Source: Brevundimonas bullata
GTDB taxonomy: Bacteria > Pseudomonadota > Alphaproteobacteria > Caulobacterales > Caulobacteraceae
Assembly (NCBI RefSeq): GCF_014207965.1
Contig: NZ_JACHLM010000002.1
Coordinates: 496,001-560,000, forward strand
Length of the DNA: 64,000 nt
Direction of reading: 5' to 3'
In this document: piece by piece, positions 33,776 through 42,012 of the stretch
Layout of the letters: each line of letters begins with the position of its first letter
How positions within the stretch are numbered: position 1 is the stretch's first letter
Notes under the pieces: model-generated
The model's database searches: none
Told to the model about the DNA's origin: nothing
Seen by the model: the letters and a program-made list of their open reading frames with translations, nothing else
Made by a program: the position numbers and the translations under genes

Positions 33776-34522
33776 ATGAAGTCCCGCCTGCTCGCCGCTA
33801 CTCTTTCGGCCCTGCTGGTCGCCGCCGCTCCGCCGGTTCTGGCCCAGAACGCCGCGCCCGCCGCCTATCAGAGCGCCGTTGCTGACCCCCTGCGCCCCGC
33901 CGACGAGGTCGCCCGCGATCCGCTGCGTCATCCCGCCGAGATGCTGGCCTTCGCCCAGGTGAAGCCGGGCCAGAAGATCGCCGACATCCGCCCCGGCGCC
34001 GGCTATTTCACCCGCCTGTTCGCGCGCGTGGTGGGCGAGGGCGGTCACGTCTACGCTTTCGTGCCCAACCGCACCGCCGAGCGCGAGAACCCGCGCGCCG
34101 ACGCCCTGGTCGCCGCCTATCCCAACGTCAGCCGTGTCAACGGCGACCTGGACGCCATGGCCTTCGATCAGCCCCTGGACGTGGTCTTCATGAGTCAGGA
34201 ATACCACGACTTCCACATCCCCCGTTTCGGCGTGGACGTGGCCAAGATGAACGCCGACATCTTCAAGGCGCTGAAGCCCGGCGGCCTGTTCGTGGTCATC
34301 GACCATCAGGCCGCGCCCGGCGCCGCCAACACCGCCGTCGAGACCCTGCACCGCATCGAGGGCGCGCAACTGCGCAAGGAAGTCGAGGCCGCCGGCTTCG
34401 TCTTCGACGGCGAGACCATGGCTGTTGCGAACCCGGCGGACGACCACACGTTGAACGTCTTTGACGAAGCCATTCGCGGCAAGACCGACCAGTTCGTCTA
34501 TCGGTTCCGCAAGCCGGGCTGA
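33776..34522 (+). CDS. Exported predicted SAM-methyltransferase (COG4798 type), copy 1
   Basis: GGAGG lies 8 bases before ATG 33776. The first ~23 residues (MKSRLLAATLSALLVAAAPP ending in Ala-Gln) are a clear signal peptide. The rest has a class I methyltransferase outline: glycine-rich motif I IADIRPGAGYFTRLFA (~70-85), then DVVFMSQEYHDF and ALKPGGLFVVIDHQA. The copy at 34551 is a close paralogue in tandem, with a 28-base gap. Motif I is altered from the usual DxGxGxG, and an exported enzyme would have no obvious SAM supply, so true methyltransferase activity is doubtful. Confidence 0.82.
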   Translation: MKSRLLAATLSALLVAAAPPVLAQNAAPAAYQSAVADPLRPADEVARDPLRHPAEMLAFAQVKPGQKIADIRPGAGYFTRLFARVVGEGGHVYAFVPNRTAERENPRADALVAAYPNVSRVNGDLDAMAFDQPLDVVFMSQEYHDFHIPRFGVDVAKMNADIFKALKPGGLFVVIDHQAAPGAANTAVETLHRIEGAQLRKEVEAAGFVFDGETMAVANPADDHTLNVFDEAIRGKTDQFVYRFRKPG

Positions 34523-34550
34523 ACCGGCTGAAATCACAGGAGGATCAGCC

Positions 34551-35315
34551 ATGCGTCCCTTCCTTGCTTTCATTGTCGCCGCCTCATTGGCGGCGACATC
34601 GTCCATGATCTTCGCTTCGGGGGCCGTCGCCCAGACCGCGTCGCAGGCCTACGAAGACGCCCTGGCCAGCCCGATCCGCACCGCGGCCGATGTGGACCGC
34701 GACGCGGCCCGCCACGCCGCCCAAACCCTGGCCTTCGCCCGGGTCGAGCCGGGTCAGAAGATCGGCGACATGATCATGGGCGGCGGCTACTTCACCCGCC
34801 TGTTCTCGGCGGCCGTCGGGCCAGAGGGGCAGGTCGTCGCCTGGCAACCGGCCGAGTTCATCGGCTTCCAGGCCAGCTACGCCGAGGCTCTGGCCGCCGC
34901 CGCCGCCCTGGAGAACGTCAAGGCGCTCAGCGGATCGATCGGCGATCCGGCCTGGCCGCGCGGTCTGGACCTGATCTTCACCGCCCAGAACTATCACGAC
35001 CTCCATCTGGCGGCCTTCCCCGAGGACACGGCAGACAAGGTCAACGCCGCGGCCTATCGGGCGCTGAAGCCGGGCGGCCTTTACGTCATCATCGACCATG
35101 CCGCCGCGACAGGGGCCGGACCCTACGCGCCCGACACCCTGCACCGTATCGACGTGGATCAGGTTCGGCGCGAGGTCGAGGCGGCGGGCTTCGTGCTGGA
35201 TGGGTCCAGCGATCTGCTGGTCCGCACCGACGACCCGCTGACCGCCAATGTCTTCGATCCATCCATTCGCGGCCACACCAGCCAGTTCATGCTGCGCTTC
35301 AGAAAGCCAGGCTGA
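34551..35315 (+). CDS. Exported predicted SAM-methyltransferase (COG4798 type), copy 2
   Basis: AGGAGG lies 7 bases before ATG 34551. The signal peptide is MRPFLAFIVAASLAATSSMI… ending ASGAVAQ. The core repeats the layout of the preceding gene: IGDMIMGGGYFTRLFS (motif I variant), LDLIFTAQNYHDLHL, ALKPGGLYVIIDHAAATG. Both proteins end almost identically (QFVYRFRKPG / QFMLRFRKPG), showing a tandem duplication followed by divergence. Product 254 aa, probably periplasmic. Substrate unknown. Confidence 0.82.
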   Translation: MRPFLAFIVAASLAATSSMIFASGAVAQTASQAYEDALASPIRTAADVDRDAARHAAQTLAFARVEPGQKIGDMIMGGGYFTRLFSAAVGPEGQVVAWQPAEFIGFQASYAEALAAAAALENVKALSGSIGDPAWPRGLDLIFTAQNYHDLHLAAFPEDTADKVNAAAYRALKPGGLYVIIDHAAATGAGPYAPDTLHRIDVDQVRREVEAAGFVLDGSSDLLVRTDDPLTANVFDPSIRGHTSQFMLRFRKPG

Positions 35316-35394
35316 ACCGTCTCGATTTGGTGACTGGCGAAGCGGAGCGGGGGGCGCTAACCCTGCCGCAAAATCCATAAGGGAAACGCCTCAG

Positions 35395-36294
35395 ATGACT
35401 CGCATCGCCTTCATCGGTCTCGGCAACATGGGCGGCGGCATGGCCGCCAATCAGGCCAAGGCCGGGCATGACGTCGCCGCCTTCGACCTGTCGCCCGCCG
35501 CGCTGGAACGCGCTGCCGAGGCCGGGTGCCGCACGGTCAGCTCGGTCGCCGAGGCGGTCAAGGACGCCGAGATCGTCATCACCATGCTGCCCGCCGGGCC
35601 GCACGTGCTGAGCGTCTATTCCGAGCAGATCATCGGCGCGGCGCCGTCCGCCGCCCTGCTGCTGGACTGCTCGACCATCGACGTGGAGACGGCGCGCAAG
35701 GTCGCCGGTCTGGCCAAGGAGGCGGGCTACGCCTTCGCCGACGCCCCCGTCTCGGGCGGCACCGCCGCCGCCGACGCGGGCACCCTGGCCTTCATGGTCG
35801 GCTGCGACGAGGCCGACTTCGCCCGCGTCGAACCGGCGCTGGACCCGATGAGCCGCATCACCATCCGCGCGGGCGACCACGGCGCCGGGCAAGCCGCCAA
35901 GATCTGCAACAACATGCTGCTGGGCATTTCGATGGTTGGCACCTGCGAGGCCATCGCCTTGGCCGAGAAGCTGGGTCTGGAGCCGGAACGCTTCTTCGAG
36001 ATCGCCTCCAAGTCCTCGGGCCAGTGCTGGAGCGTCAGCAACTATTACCCCTGGGCCGGCCCGGTCCCGACCGCCCCGTCGAACCGCGACTATGAAGGCG
36101 GTTTCGCCACCGCCATGATGCTGAAGGACCTGAAGCTGGCTCAGGACGCCGCCGCCAAGGCCGGCGCCACCACCCCGCTCGGCGCCCAGGCCGAGGCCCT
36201 CTACGCCCTGTTCAACGGCCTCGGCTACGGCGGCAAGGACTTCTCCGCCATGGTGCAGATGCTGCGCGGGCGCCTGGATACGCTGGCTCAGTAG
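35395..36294 (+). CDS. mmsB: 3-hydroxyisobutyrate dehydrogenase
   Basis: This 299-aa protein starts MTRIAFIGLGNMGGGMAANQ (Rossmann NAD motif). It carries the substrate-binding DAPVSGGTAAADAGTLAFMVG and the catalytic Lys in GAGQAAKICNNMLLGISM. The SSGQCWSVSNYYPWAGPVP stretch in the helical domain is typical of HIBADH in valine catabolism. It oxidises 3-hydroxyisobutyrate to methylmalonate semialdehyde. No other valine-pathway gene is adjacent in this window, so the assignment rests on sequence only. Confidence 0.88.
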   Translation: MTRIAFIGLGNMGGGMAANQAKAGHDVAAFDLSPAALERAAEAGCRTVSSVAEAVKDAEIVITMLPAGPHVLSVYSEQIIGAAPSAALLLDCSTIDVETARKVAGLAKEAGYAFADAPVSGGTAAADAGTLAFMVGCDEADFARVEPALDPMSRITIRAGDHGAGQAAKICNNMLLGISMVGTCEAIALAEKLGLEPERFFEIASKSSGQCWSVSNYYPWAGPVPTAPSNRDYEGGFATAMMLKDLKLAQDAAAKAGATTPLGAQAEALYALFNGLGYGGKDFSAMVQMLRGRLDTLAQ

Positions 36295-36306
36295 GGTCTT
36301 CTTTCC

Positions 36307-36440
36307 TCCCCATTTCATGGGGAGGGGGACCGCGTAGCGGTGGAGGGGGCGGCGCAGACGTCAGCCGTCGAGTCGCCCCCTCCGTCACGTGCGCTTCGCG
36401 CCCGCGCCACCTCCCCATCGCTGCGCGACAGGGAGGAAAG
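36307..36440. repeat. Palindromic intergenic repeat element
   Basis: It starts with the hairpin CCTCCCCAT-TTC-ATGGGGAGG (36307-36327). It continues through a GGTGGAGGGGGCG block and a near-complementary CGCCCCCTCC block, and ends in CACCTCCCCATCGCTGCGCG…GGGAGGAAAGG. This kind of purine-tract element with inverted ends is dispersed in caulobacterial genomes. It fills most of the 36295-36552 interval between mmsB and hemA. Confidence 0.6.
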
Positions 36441-36618
36441 GACTGCAACAGCCCGCGTCGGGTCGGGAGGTCCCGCAGGGCCGACGACCGCGGGCCACAA
36501 CATGAGAACCGTTATCAATTAAGGGGTTGGGACGTTTTGTCCGGCTCTGAACATGGACAACGCTGAGCGGCGAGCGCAATTAGGCGCGGAAAGCTGTATA
36601 AGCGAAAGAACTAGCGCC

Positions 36619-37845
36619 TTGTTCGACTATAAGTCCGCCTTTCAAAGCTCTGTCGAGCAGGTTCGCAGCGAAGGCCGCTATCGCGTCTTCGCCGATCTGA
36701 AGCGCGTGCGCGGCCAGTTCCCGCAAGCGGTGCGCCGCCGCGACGACGGTTCCGAACAGGACGTCGTGGTCTGGTGCTCCAACGACTATCTGGGCATGGG
36801 CCAGCATCCGGTGGTTCTGGACGCCATGAAGGCCGAGATCGACGCCGTGGGCGCCGGCGCCGGCGGCACCCGCAACATTTCCGGCACCACCCGTTCGGCG
36901 GTCGATCTGGAAGCCGAGCTGGCCAGCTGGCACCAGAAGGAAGCGGCCCTGCTGTTCACCTCGGGCTATGTGGCCAATGAGGCGACGCTGTCGACCTTGC
37001 AGAAGATTCTGCCGGGCCTGATCATCTTTTCGGACGCGCTGAACCACGCCTCGATGATCGAGGGCATCCGTCACGGCGGCGGTCCGCGCCACATCTTCCG
37101 CCACAACGACCTGGAACACCTCGAAGAACTGCTGGCCGCCGCGCCGCTGGCTGCGCCCAAGCTGGTCGCCTTCGAGAGCGTCTATTCGATGGATGGCGAC
37201 ATCGCCGACATCGCCGGCACCATCGCCCTGGCCAAGAAATACGGCGCCATGACCTATCTGGACGAAGTCCACGCGGTCGGCCTGTACGGCGCGACCGGGG
37301 CTGGCGTGGCCGAGCGCGACGGCCTGCTGGACGGCATCGACATCGTCGAATGCACCCTGGGCAAGGCCATCGGCGTCATGGGCGGCTATATCGCCGCCGA
37401 CGCGGTGATCGTGGACGCGGTGCGCAGCTGGGCCTCGGGTTTCATCTTCACCACCAGCCTGCCGCCCGCCCTGACCGCCGGGGCCTTGGCCTCGGTGCGC
37501 CACCTGAAGGCCCACTCCGAACTGCGCGACGCCCATCAGGAACGCGCCGAGACCCTGAAACGCCGCCTGACCCAGGCCGGCATCCCGGTCCTCCCCAGCG
37601 TCAGCCACATCGTGCCGGTGCATGTCGGCAACCCGGTCCACTGCAAGCTGATCTCGGACATGCTGCTGGAAGATTTCGGCATCTACGTCCAGCCGATCAA
37701 CTATCCGACCGTGCCCAAGGGCACCGAGCGCCTGCGCTTCACCCCGTCGCCGAACCATGACGACGGCATGATCGACCAGCTGGTCGACGCGATGGACAAG
37801 CTCTGGTCGCACTGCAACGTGGCCCGGCAGCCGGTCGCCGCCTGA
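36619..37845 (+). CDS. hemA: 5-aminolevulinate synthase
   Basis: The product is a PLP enzyme of the alpha-oxoamine synthase family: [65 protein letters not shown], and PLP Lys in [16 protein letters not shown]. It condenses glycine and succinyl-CoA, the first step of heme synthesis in alphaproteobacteria. Homologues begin at (M)FDYKSAF, which here is a TTG at 36619. An in-frame ATG at 36553 would add 22 residues that do not look conserved. The stop overlaps the start of the next small gene by one base. Confidence 0.93.
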   Translation: MFDYKSAFQSSVEQVRSEGRYRVFADLKRVRGQFPQAVRRRDDGSEQDVVVWCSNDYLGMGQHPVVLDAMKAEIDAVGAGAGGTRNISGTTRSAVDLEAELASWHQKEAALLFTSGYVANEATLSTLQKILPGLIIFSDALNHASMIEGIRHGGGPRHIFRHNDLEHLEELLAAAPLAAPKLVAFESVYSMDGDIADIAGTIALAKKYGAMTYLDEVHAVGLYGATGAGVAERDGLLDGIDIVECTLGKAIGVMGGYIAADAVIVDAVRSWASGFIFTTSLPPALTAGALASVRHLKAHSELRDAHQERAETLKRRLTQAGIPVLPSVSHIVPVHVGNPVHCKLISDMLLEDFGIYVQPINYPTVPKGTERLRFTPSPNHDDGMIDQLVDAMDKLWSHCNVARQPVAA

Positions 37846-38030
37846 TGCAGAACGCAGAACTGGGCGAAGTCATCGTCGAGTTCGTCCGCAACGGCACCTA
37901 TGTGAAGTGCAACGCCGTCCACACAGCTACGGGCGTCGAGGTCTCCGCCATGGGTCCGGCGCTGGAGCCGCGCGCGGTCGAGCGGGTCGCCATCGCCAAG
38001 CTGAAACGCGCCCTGGCGACCCGCCGCTGA
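37845..38030 (+). CDS. Small conserved protein (DUF6898-like), 61 aa
   Basis: Starts at ATG 37845, overlapping the hemA stop by one base (TGATG), so it is likely translated by re-initiation. The sequence is GEVIVEFVRNGTYVKCNAVH, ATGVEVSAMGPA, then RVAIAKLKRAL: a compact strand-strand-helix protein. The pattern fits a small alphaproteobacterial family I recall as DUF6898. Function unknown; the tight coupling to hemA suggests a link to it, but nothing in the sequence proves this. Confidence 0.65.
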   Translation: MQNAELGEVIVEFVRNGTYVKCNAVHTATGVEVSAMGPALEPRAVERVAIAKLKRALATRR

Positions 38031-38039
38031 CCTTTGCTG

Positions 38040-38771
38040 TCAGACCGCCCGACGGCGGCGGTGCAGACTCAGGGCCGCCCCGCCGGCCAGCAAGACGCTC
38101 AGCAGGATCATCGCCCATTCCGACATGGTCGGCACCGCAACCGGCGAGGGCGGAGGGGTCAGCGACAGGGTGACGCCTGTGGCCGATGCGCTCGAGGCGC
38201 CCTGACTGTCGGTGTCGTAGGCCATCATGCAGCCCGCGCCCCCGGTGTTGCCGTTGACGTTGTCGCCGCGAAGCTGACATGTGCTATTGCTCGCAGCGAC
38301 CACCATGCCGGGCGCTGGCGCGCTGCTGATCCAGATATAGGATACCTTGGCCTTCGGATCGGCGTAGGAAAGCTCGCCATAGGGCTGTCCGTTGGTCTTA
38401 TCGAATTTGAACTCGAACGCCGTCAGGTTCCCGGCGCTGTCCGTCGAAACCCTCGCGGATTGCGCAAACACGTCCACAAAGAACTGAGCATCGGTATAGG
38501 TGTTCTGCCCGTCGCTGATCGAGAAGCTGTCGATCCGCACATCAACGTCTTCATCGGCCAGATTCGGTTCGAAGGGCGCGACGAAGGTAATCGAACCCGA
38601 AACGCGGTGCGATGTCGTGTAGGTCGCCGTGCAGCCCCCGAGAGGGCAGGCTGTGAAGTTACTGACGGACTCATACGGTTCGCTCTGGATGTAATAGGTG
38701 ACCGGGGCCGCAGCCGCCTGGGTCGCCAGAAGGCAAAGGGCCGCAACGGCGTACCCGATCAACTGTTTCAT
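38040..38771 (-). CDS. IPTL-CTERM sorted surface/exported protein, 243 aa
   Basis: An N-terminal signal peptide (MKQLIGYAVAALCLLATQAA) precedes a beta-rich, Ser/Thr-rich body with two cysteine pairs (CPLGGC; CQLRGDN…GCM). At the C-terminus VPTMSEWAMILLSVLLAGGA followed by RRRR is the IPTL/PEP-CTERM sorting signal, with Met in place of the usual Leu in VPTLSEW. Such proteins are processed by exosortase-like enzymes and exported; none is encoded in this window. Base composition is a little lower in GC than that of the neighbours. Confidence 0.82.
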   Translation of the reverse strand: MKQLIGYAVAALCLLATQAAAAPVTYYIQSEPYESVSNFTACPLGGCTATYTTSHRVSGSITFVAPFEPNLADEDVDVRIDSFSISDGQNTYTDAQFFVDVFAQSARVSTDSAGNLTAFEFKFDKTNGQPYGELSYADPKAKVSYIWISSAPAPGMVVAASNSTCQLRGDNVNGNTGGAGCMMAYDTDSQGASSASATGVTLSLTPPPSPVAVPTMSEWAMILLSVLLAGGAALSLHRRRRAV

Positions 38772-38953
38772 CGTGCTTCATTCCCCACCAGTTGCCAGAA
38801 TGATAGCGGTTCGCAACGCGTCGCGCACGCACTTTCGAACGGTGTTTTCCCATTGGGCTGATCGGTCGCAGCGACCACTAGATGTTGTGGCTTCTGGCGG
38901 CGCGGCCTAGAAGGGAGCGCCGTTTCCGCCCTCAGCCTTCGGGATGCCCGCCA

Positions 38954-40237
38954 GTGACCGCCTTCACCCATGACTCCTACTTCTCCAAGAGCCTCGCCGA
39001 CGCCGATCCGGCGATCTTCAAGGGCATCCAGGGCGAACTGGGCCGCCAGAAGGAGCAGATCGAGCTGATCGCTTCTGAAAACATCGTCTCGCGGGCGGTG
39101 CTGGACGCGCAAGGCTCGGTCCTGACCAACAAATACGCCGAGGGCTACCCGGGCCGTCGCTACTATGGCGGCTGCGAGTTCGTGGACGTCACCGAGGATC
39201 TGGCTCGCGAGCGCGCCAAGGAGCTGTTCGGCGCCGCCTTCGCCAACGTCCAGCCTCACTCGGGCGCTCAGGCCAACCAGGCCGTCTTCTTCACCCTGCT
39301 GCAGCCCGGCGACACCTTCCTGGGCATGGATCTGGCCTGCGGCGGGCACCTGACCCACGGCTCGCCCGCCAACCAGTCGGGCAAGTGGTTCCGTCCCGTG
39401 ACCTACAAGGTGTCGGAAGACACCCACCTGATCGACTATGACCACGTCGCCGAAATGGCCCAGAAGGAGAAGCCCAAGCTGATCCTGGCCGGCGCCTCGG
39501 CCTATTCGCGGCACATCGACTTCAAGCGTTTCCGCGAGATCGCTGACAGCGTCGGCGCCTATCTGATGGTGGACATGGCCCACTACGCCGGCCTGATCGC
39601 CGGCGGCGCCTATCCCGACCCGGTGCCGCACGCCCACGTCGTCACCACCACGACGCACAAGACCCTGCGCGGTCCCCGCGGCGGCATGATCCTGACCAAC
39701 GACGGCGACATCGCCAAGAAGATCAACTCGGCCGTCTTCCCCGGCCTGCAGGGCGGCCCGCTGGAGCACGTCATCGCCGCCAAGGCCGTGGCCTTCGGCG
39801 AGGCGCTGAAGCCCGAGTTCAAGGGCTACGCCCAGCAGGTCGTGAAGAACGCCCAGGCCCTGTCCGGCGTCCTCATCGAGCGCGGCCTGGCCATCGTCTC
39901 GGGCGGCACCGACAGCCACCTGATGCTGGTCGACCTGCGTCCCATGGGCGTGACCGGCAAGGCCACCGAGCATGAACTCGAGAAGGCGCTGATGACCTGC
40001 AACAAGAACGGCGTGCCGTTCGACACCGCGCCCTTCACCGTCACCTCGGGCGTCCGTCTGGGCACCCCGGCCGGCACCACGCGCGGCTTCGGCGAGGCCG
40101 AGTTCAAGCAGATCGGCCACTGGATCGCCGACGTCGTCTCGTCGATGAACGGCGGCGATGAAGCCGATCCGGCCGTCGTCGGGGGCGTCGCCGCCCAGGT
40201 GCGCGAGCTGACCGCACGCTTCCCGATCTATCGCTAA
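38954..40237 (+). CDS. glyA: Serine hydroxymethyltransferase
   Basis: From GTG 38954 the product is 427 aa, the normal length. PLP-Lys motif [19 protein letters not shown], the N-terminal [24 protein letters not shown] and [11 protein letters not shown] are all intact. It converts serine to glycine with formation of methylene-tetrahydrofolate; the glycine also feeds HemA just upstream. An ATG at 38882 would add 24 non-conserved residues. It heads a run of tightly spaced genes (nrdR 12 bases downstream). Confidence 0.96.
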   Translation: MTAFTHDSYFSKSLADADPAIFKGIQGELGRQKEQIELIASENIVSRAVLDAQGSVLTNKYAEGYPGRRYYGGCEFVDVTEDLARERAKELFGAAFANVQPHSGAQANQAVFFTLLQPGDTFLGMDLACGGHLTHGSPANQSGKWFRPVTYKVSEDTHLIDYDHVAEMAQKEKPKLILAGASAYSRHIDFKRFREIADSVGAYLMVDMAHYAGLIAGGAYPDPVPHAHVVTTTTHKTLRGPRGGMILTNDGDIAKKINSAVFPGLQGGPLEHVIAAKAVAFGEALKPEFKGYAQQVVKNAQALSGVLIERGLAIVSGGTDSHLMLVDLRPMGVTGKATEHELEKALMTCNKNGVPFDTAPFTVTSGVRLGTPAGTTRGFGEAEFKQIGHWIADVVSSMNGGDEADPAVVGGVAAQVRELTARFPIYR

Positions 40238-40249
40238 GGGACCGACTGG

Positions 40250-40729
40250 ATGAAGTGCCCCTTCTGCGGAAACGCCGACACCCAGGTCAAGGACAGCCGC
40301 CCGTCTGACGACGGCGCGGCCATCCGCCGCCGTCGGTCCTGTCCGCAATGCAACGGGCGCTTCACCACCTTCGAGCGGGTGCAGCTGCGCGAACTGGTCA
40401 TCCTGAAACGGAACGGCCGCCGCACCCCCTTCGACCGCGACAAGCTGGAACGCTCGCTGGGCATCGCCCTGCGCAAGCGCCCGGTGCAGCCCGATCAGGT
40501 CGAGCTGCTGGTCAGCCGCATCGTGCGCCAGCTGGAAAGCCTGGGCGAGACCGAGATCCCGTCCAGCATCGTCGGCGACTTCATCATGAAGGCGCTGAAG
40601 TCGGTCGATGAGGTCGCCTACGTCCGCTACGCCTCGGTCTACAAGGACTTCCGCCACACCGGCGACTTCGCCAAATTCCTCGGCGACGAGGGTTTCGACG
40701 GGAGCTCCGACGACACCGGCAAGGCCTGA
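40250..40729 (+). CDS. nrdR: Transcriptional repressor NrdR
   Basis: This 159-aa protein has the N-terminal zinc ribbon ([20 protein letters not shown] … [13 protein letters not shown]) and the ATP-cone ([20 protein letters not shown]). NrdR represses ribonucleotide reductase genes in response to nucleotide state. Its position between glyA and the riboflavin genes is the conserved order in many proteobacteria. The stop overlaps the ribD start (TGATG). Confidence 0.96.
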   Translation: MKCPFCGNADTQVKDSRPSDDGAAIRRRRSCPQCNGRFTTFERVQLRELVILKRNGRRTPFDRDKLERSLGIALRKRPVQPDQVELLVSRIVRQLESLGETEIPSSIVGDFIMKALKSVDEVAYVRYASVYKDFRHTGDFAKFLGDEGFDGSSDDTGKA

Positions 40730-41361
40730 TGCGTCCGCGCGTCACCCTGAAGCTGGCGACGTCGCTCGACGCGCGCATCGCCACGGCCTCCGGCGAAAGC
40801 CAGTGGATCACCGGGCCTGAAGCTCGCCAACAGGGACACCGCCTGCGCGCGACCCATGACGCCATCATGGTCGGCGTCGAGACGGTGCTGGCCGACGATC
40901 CCAAACTGACGGTGCGCCTGCCTGACCATGCCGGGCCGCATCCGCTTCGCGTCGTCCTCGACAGTCGCCTGCGCACCCCCTCGACGGCCAAGGTCGCGAC
41001 CGGAAACAGCCTGATCCTGACGACCGCCGCGCCCCACGCCGTCGGCCAGGCCGAGGTTGTTGTCGTCGCATCCGATGACGGCCGTCCCGCCGTCGCCGCC
41101 GTTCTGGACGCGCTGACCGCGCGCGGCGTCACGTCGCTGCTGATCGAGGGCGGCGGTCGCGTCGCCGCCTCCTTCATCCAGGCCGGCGTGGTGGACGCTA
41201 TCGAGTGGTTTCGCGCCCCGATCCTGCTGGGCGGGGAGGGCAGGCCCTGCGTCGCCTCCCTGGCGCTTGCAAAGCTGGCCGACGCCCCCAAGTTCCGTCG
41301 TCTGGGCGTCGAGCCTGTCGGAGACGATCTGTGGGAACGCTACGCGCGCTTCGGCAGCTGA
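40729..41361 (+). CDS. ribD: RibD reductase domain protein (deaminase domain absent)
   Basis: The 210-aa product starts directly with the reductase domain ([20 protein letters not shown], then QGHRLRATHDAIMVGVETVLADDP, LLIEGGGRVAASFI). The N-terminal cytidine-deaminase-like zinc domain of ordinary ~330-370-aa RibD is missing: no HAE and no PCxxxG…C motif exists between nrdR and this start. The reductase reduces 5-amino-6-ribosylaminouracil 5'-phosphate with NADPH. A separate deaminase must be encoded elsewhere for the pathway to work. ATG 40729 overlaps the nrdR stop. Confidence 0.85.
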   Translation: MRPRVTLKLATSLDARIATASGESQWITGPEARQQGHRLRATHDAIMVGVETVLADDPKLTVRLPDHAGPHPLRVVLDSRLRTPSTAKVATGNSLILTTAAPHAVGQAEVVVVASDDGRPAVAAVLDALTARGVTSLLIEGGGRVAASFIQAGVVDAIEWFRAPILLGGEGRPCVASLALAKLADAPKFRRLGVEPVGDDLWERYARFGS

Positions 41362-41362
41362 T

Positions 41363-41421
41363 TTCAGACGAATTAGACTAATTAGACTCTGTTTTTTGGG
41401 TCCGAAGGGACCGGAGCTTTC
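41363..41421 (+). promoter_or_regulatory. ribE leader with three 9-bp AGAC repeats and small hairpin
   Basis: Units TTCAGACGA, ATTAGACTA, ATTAGACTC (41363-41389) are followed by a T6 run, then GGTCC-GAAG-GGACC (hairpin) and CCGGAGC before the ATG. Order and spacing match the gor leader (32260-32313). No FMN riboswitch is present. Confidence 0.5.
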
Positions 41422-42012
41422 ATGTTCACCGGCATCGTCACCGACATCGGCCGCGTCCGCAGCGTCCGCAACACCGACCGCGACCGTCGCTATGAGATCG
41501 AAACCGTGTGGGACACGGCGACCATCGACCTGGGGGCCTCCATCAGCCACGCCGGCTGCTGCCTGACCGTCACGGAAAAGGGCGAGGGCTGGTTCGCTGT
41601 CGAGGTTTCCGGCGAGACCCTGTCCAAGACCAAGCTGGGCGATTGGGCAGAGGACACCCGCGTCAATCTGGAACGCGCTGCGAAACTGGGCGACGAACTG
41701 GGCGGCCACATCGTCTCTGGCCACGTCGATGGTCTGGGCGAGGTGATCTCGATCACACCCGAGGGCGGATCGCACCGCATCGTGGTCGAGGCGCCGGCGC
41801 CTCTGCACCGTTTTATCGCGCCGAAGGGCTCAATCACCGTCGATGGGGTTTCCCTGACGGTGAATGGGGTGCAAGAGCGCCGCTTCGACTTGAACATCAT
41901 TCCGCATACGTGGGATGCGACCACGCTCGGCGGCCTGAAGGTCGGCGACAAGGTCAACCTGGAGATCGACATGCTGGCGCGCTACCTCGCGCGGTGGCAG
42001 GAGACCGCATGA
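41422..42012 (+). CDS. ribE: Riboflavin synthase, alpha subunit
   Basis: This 196-aa protein has two homologous lumazine-binding barrels. The first starts MFTGIVTDIGRVRSV with SHAGCCLTV, the second has LGGHIVSGHVDGLGEV and GSITVDGVSLTVN. It catalyses dismutation of two 6,7-dimethyl-8-ribityllumazine molecules to riboflavin. The gene is preceded by a 60-base gap carrying the AGAC-repeat leader, so it may have its own promoter. Its end overlaps the ribB start (ATGATGA). Confidence 0.96.
   Translation: MFTGIVTDIGRVRSVRNTDRDRRYEIETVWDTATIDLGASISHAGCCLTVTEKGEGWFAVEVSGETLSKTKLGDWAEDTRVNLERAAKLGDELGGHIVSGHVDGLGEVISITPEGGSHRIVVEAPAPLHRFIAPKGSITVDGVSLTVNGVQERRFDLNIIPHTWDATTLGGLKVGDKVNLEIDMLARYLARWQETA

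Noticed and set aside
38768..40657. 629-codon open frame antisense to glyA and nrdR
   Set aside because: It is the shadow of two highly conserved plus-strand genes, with no recognisable domain.
41362..41421. FMN riboswitch before ribE
   Set aside because: The gap is only 60 bases and lacks the conserved RFN core; an RFN element needs over 100 bases.
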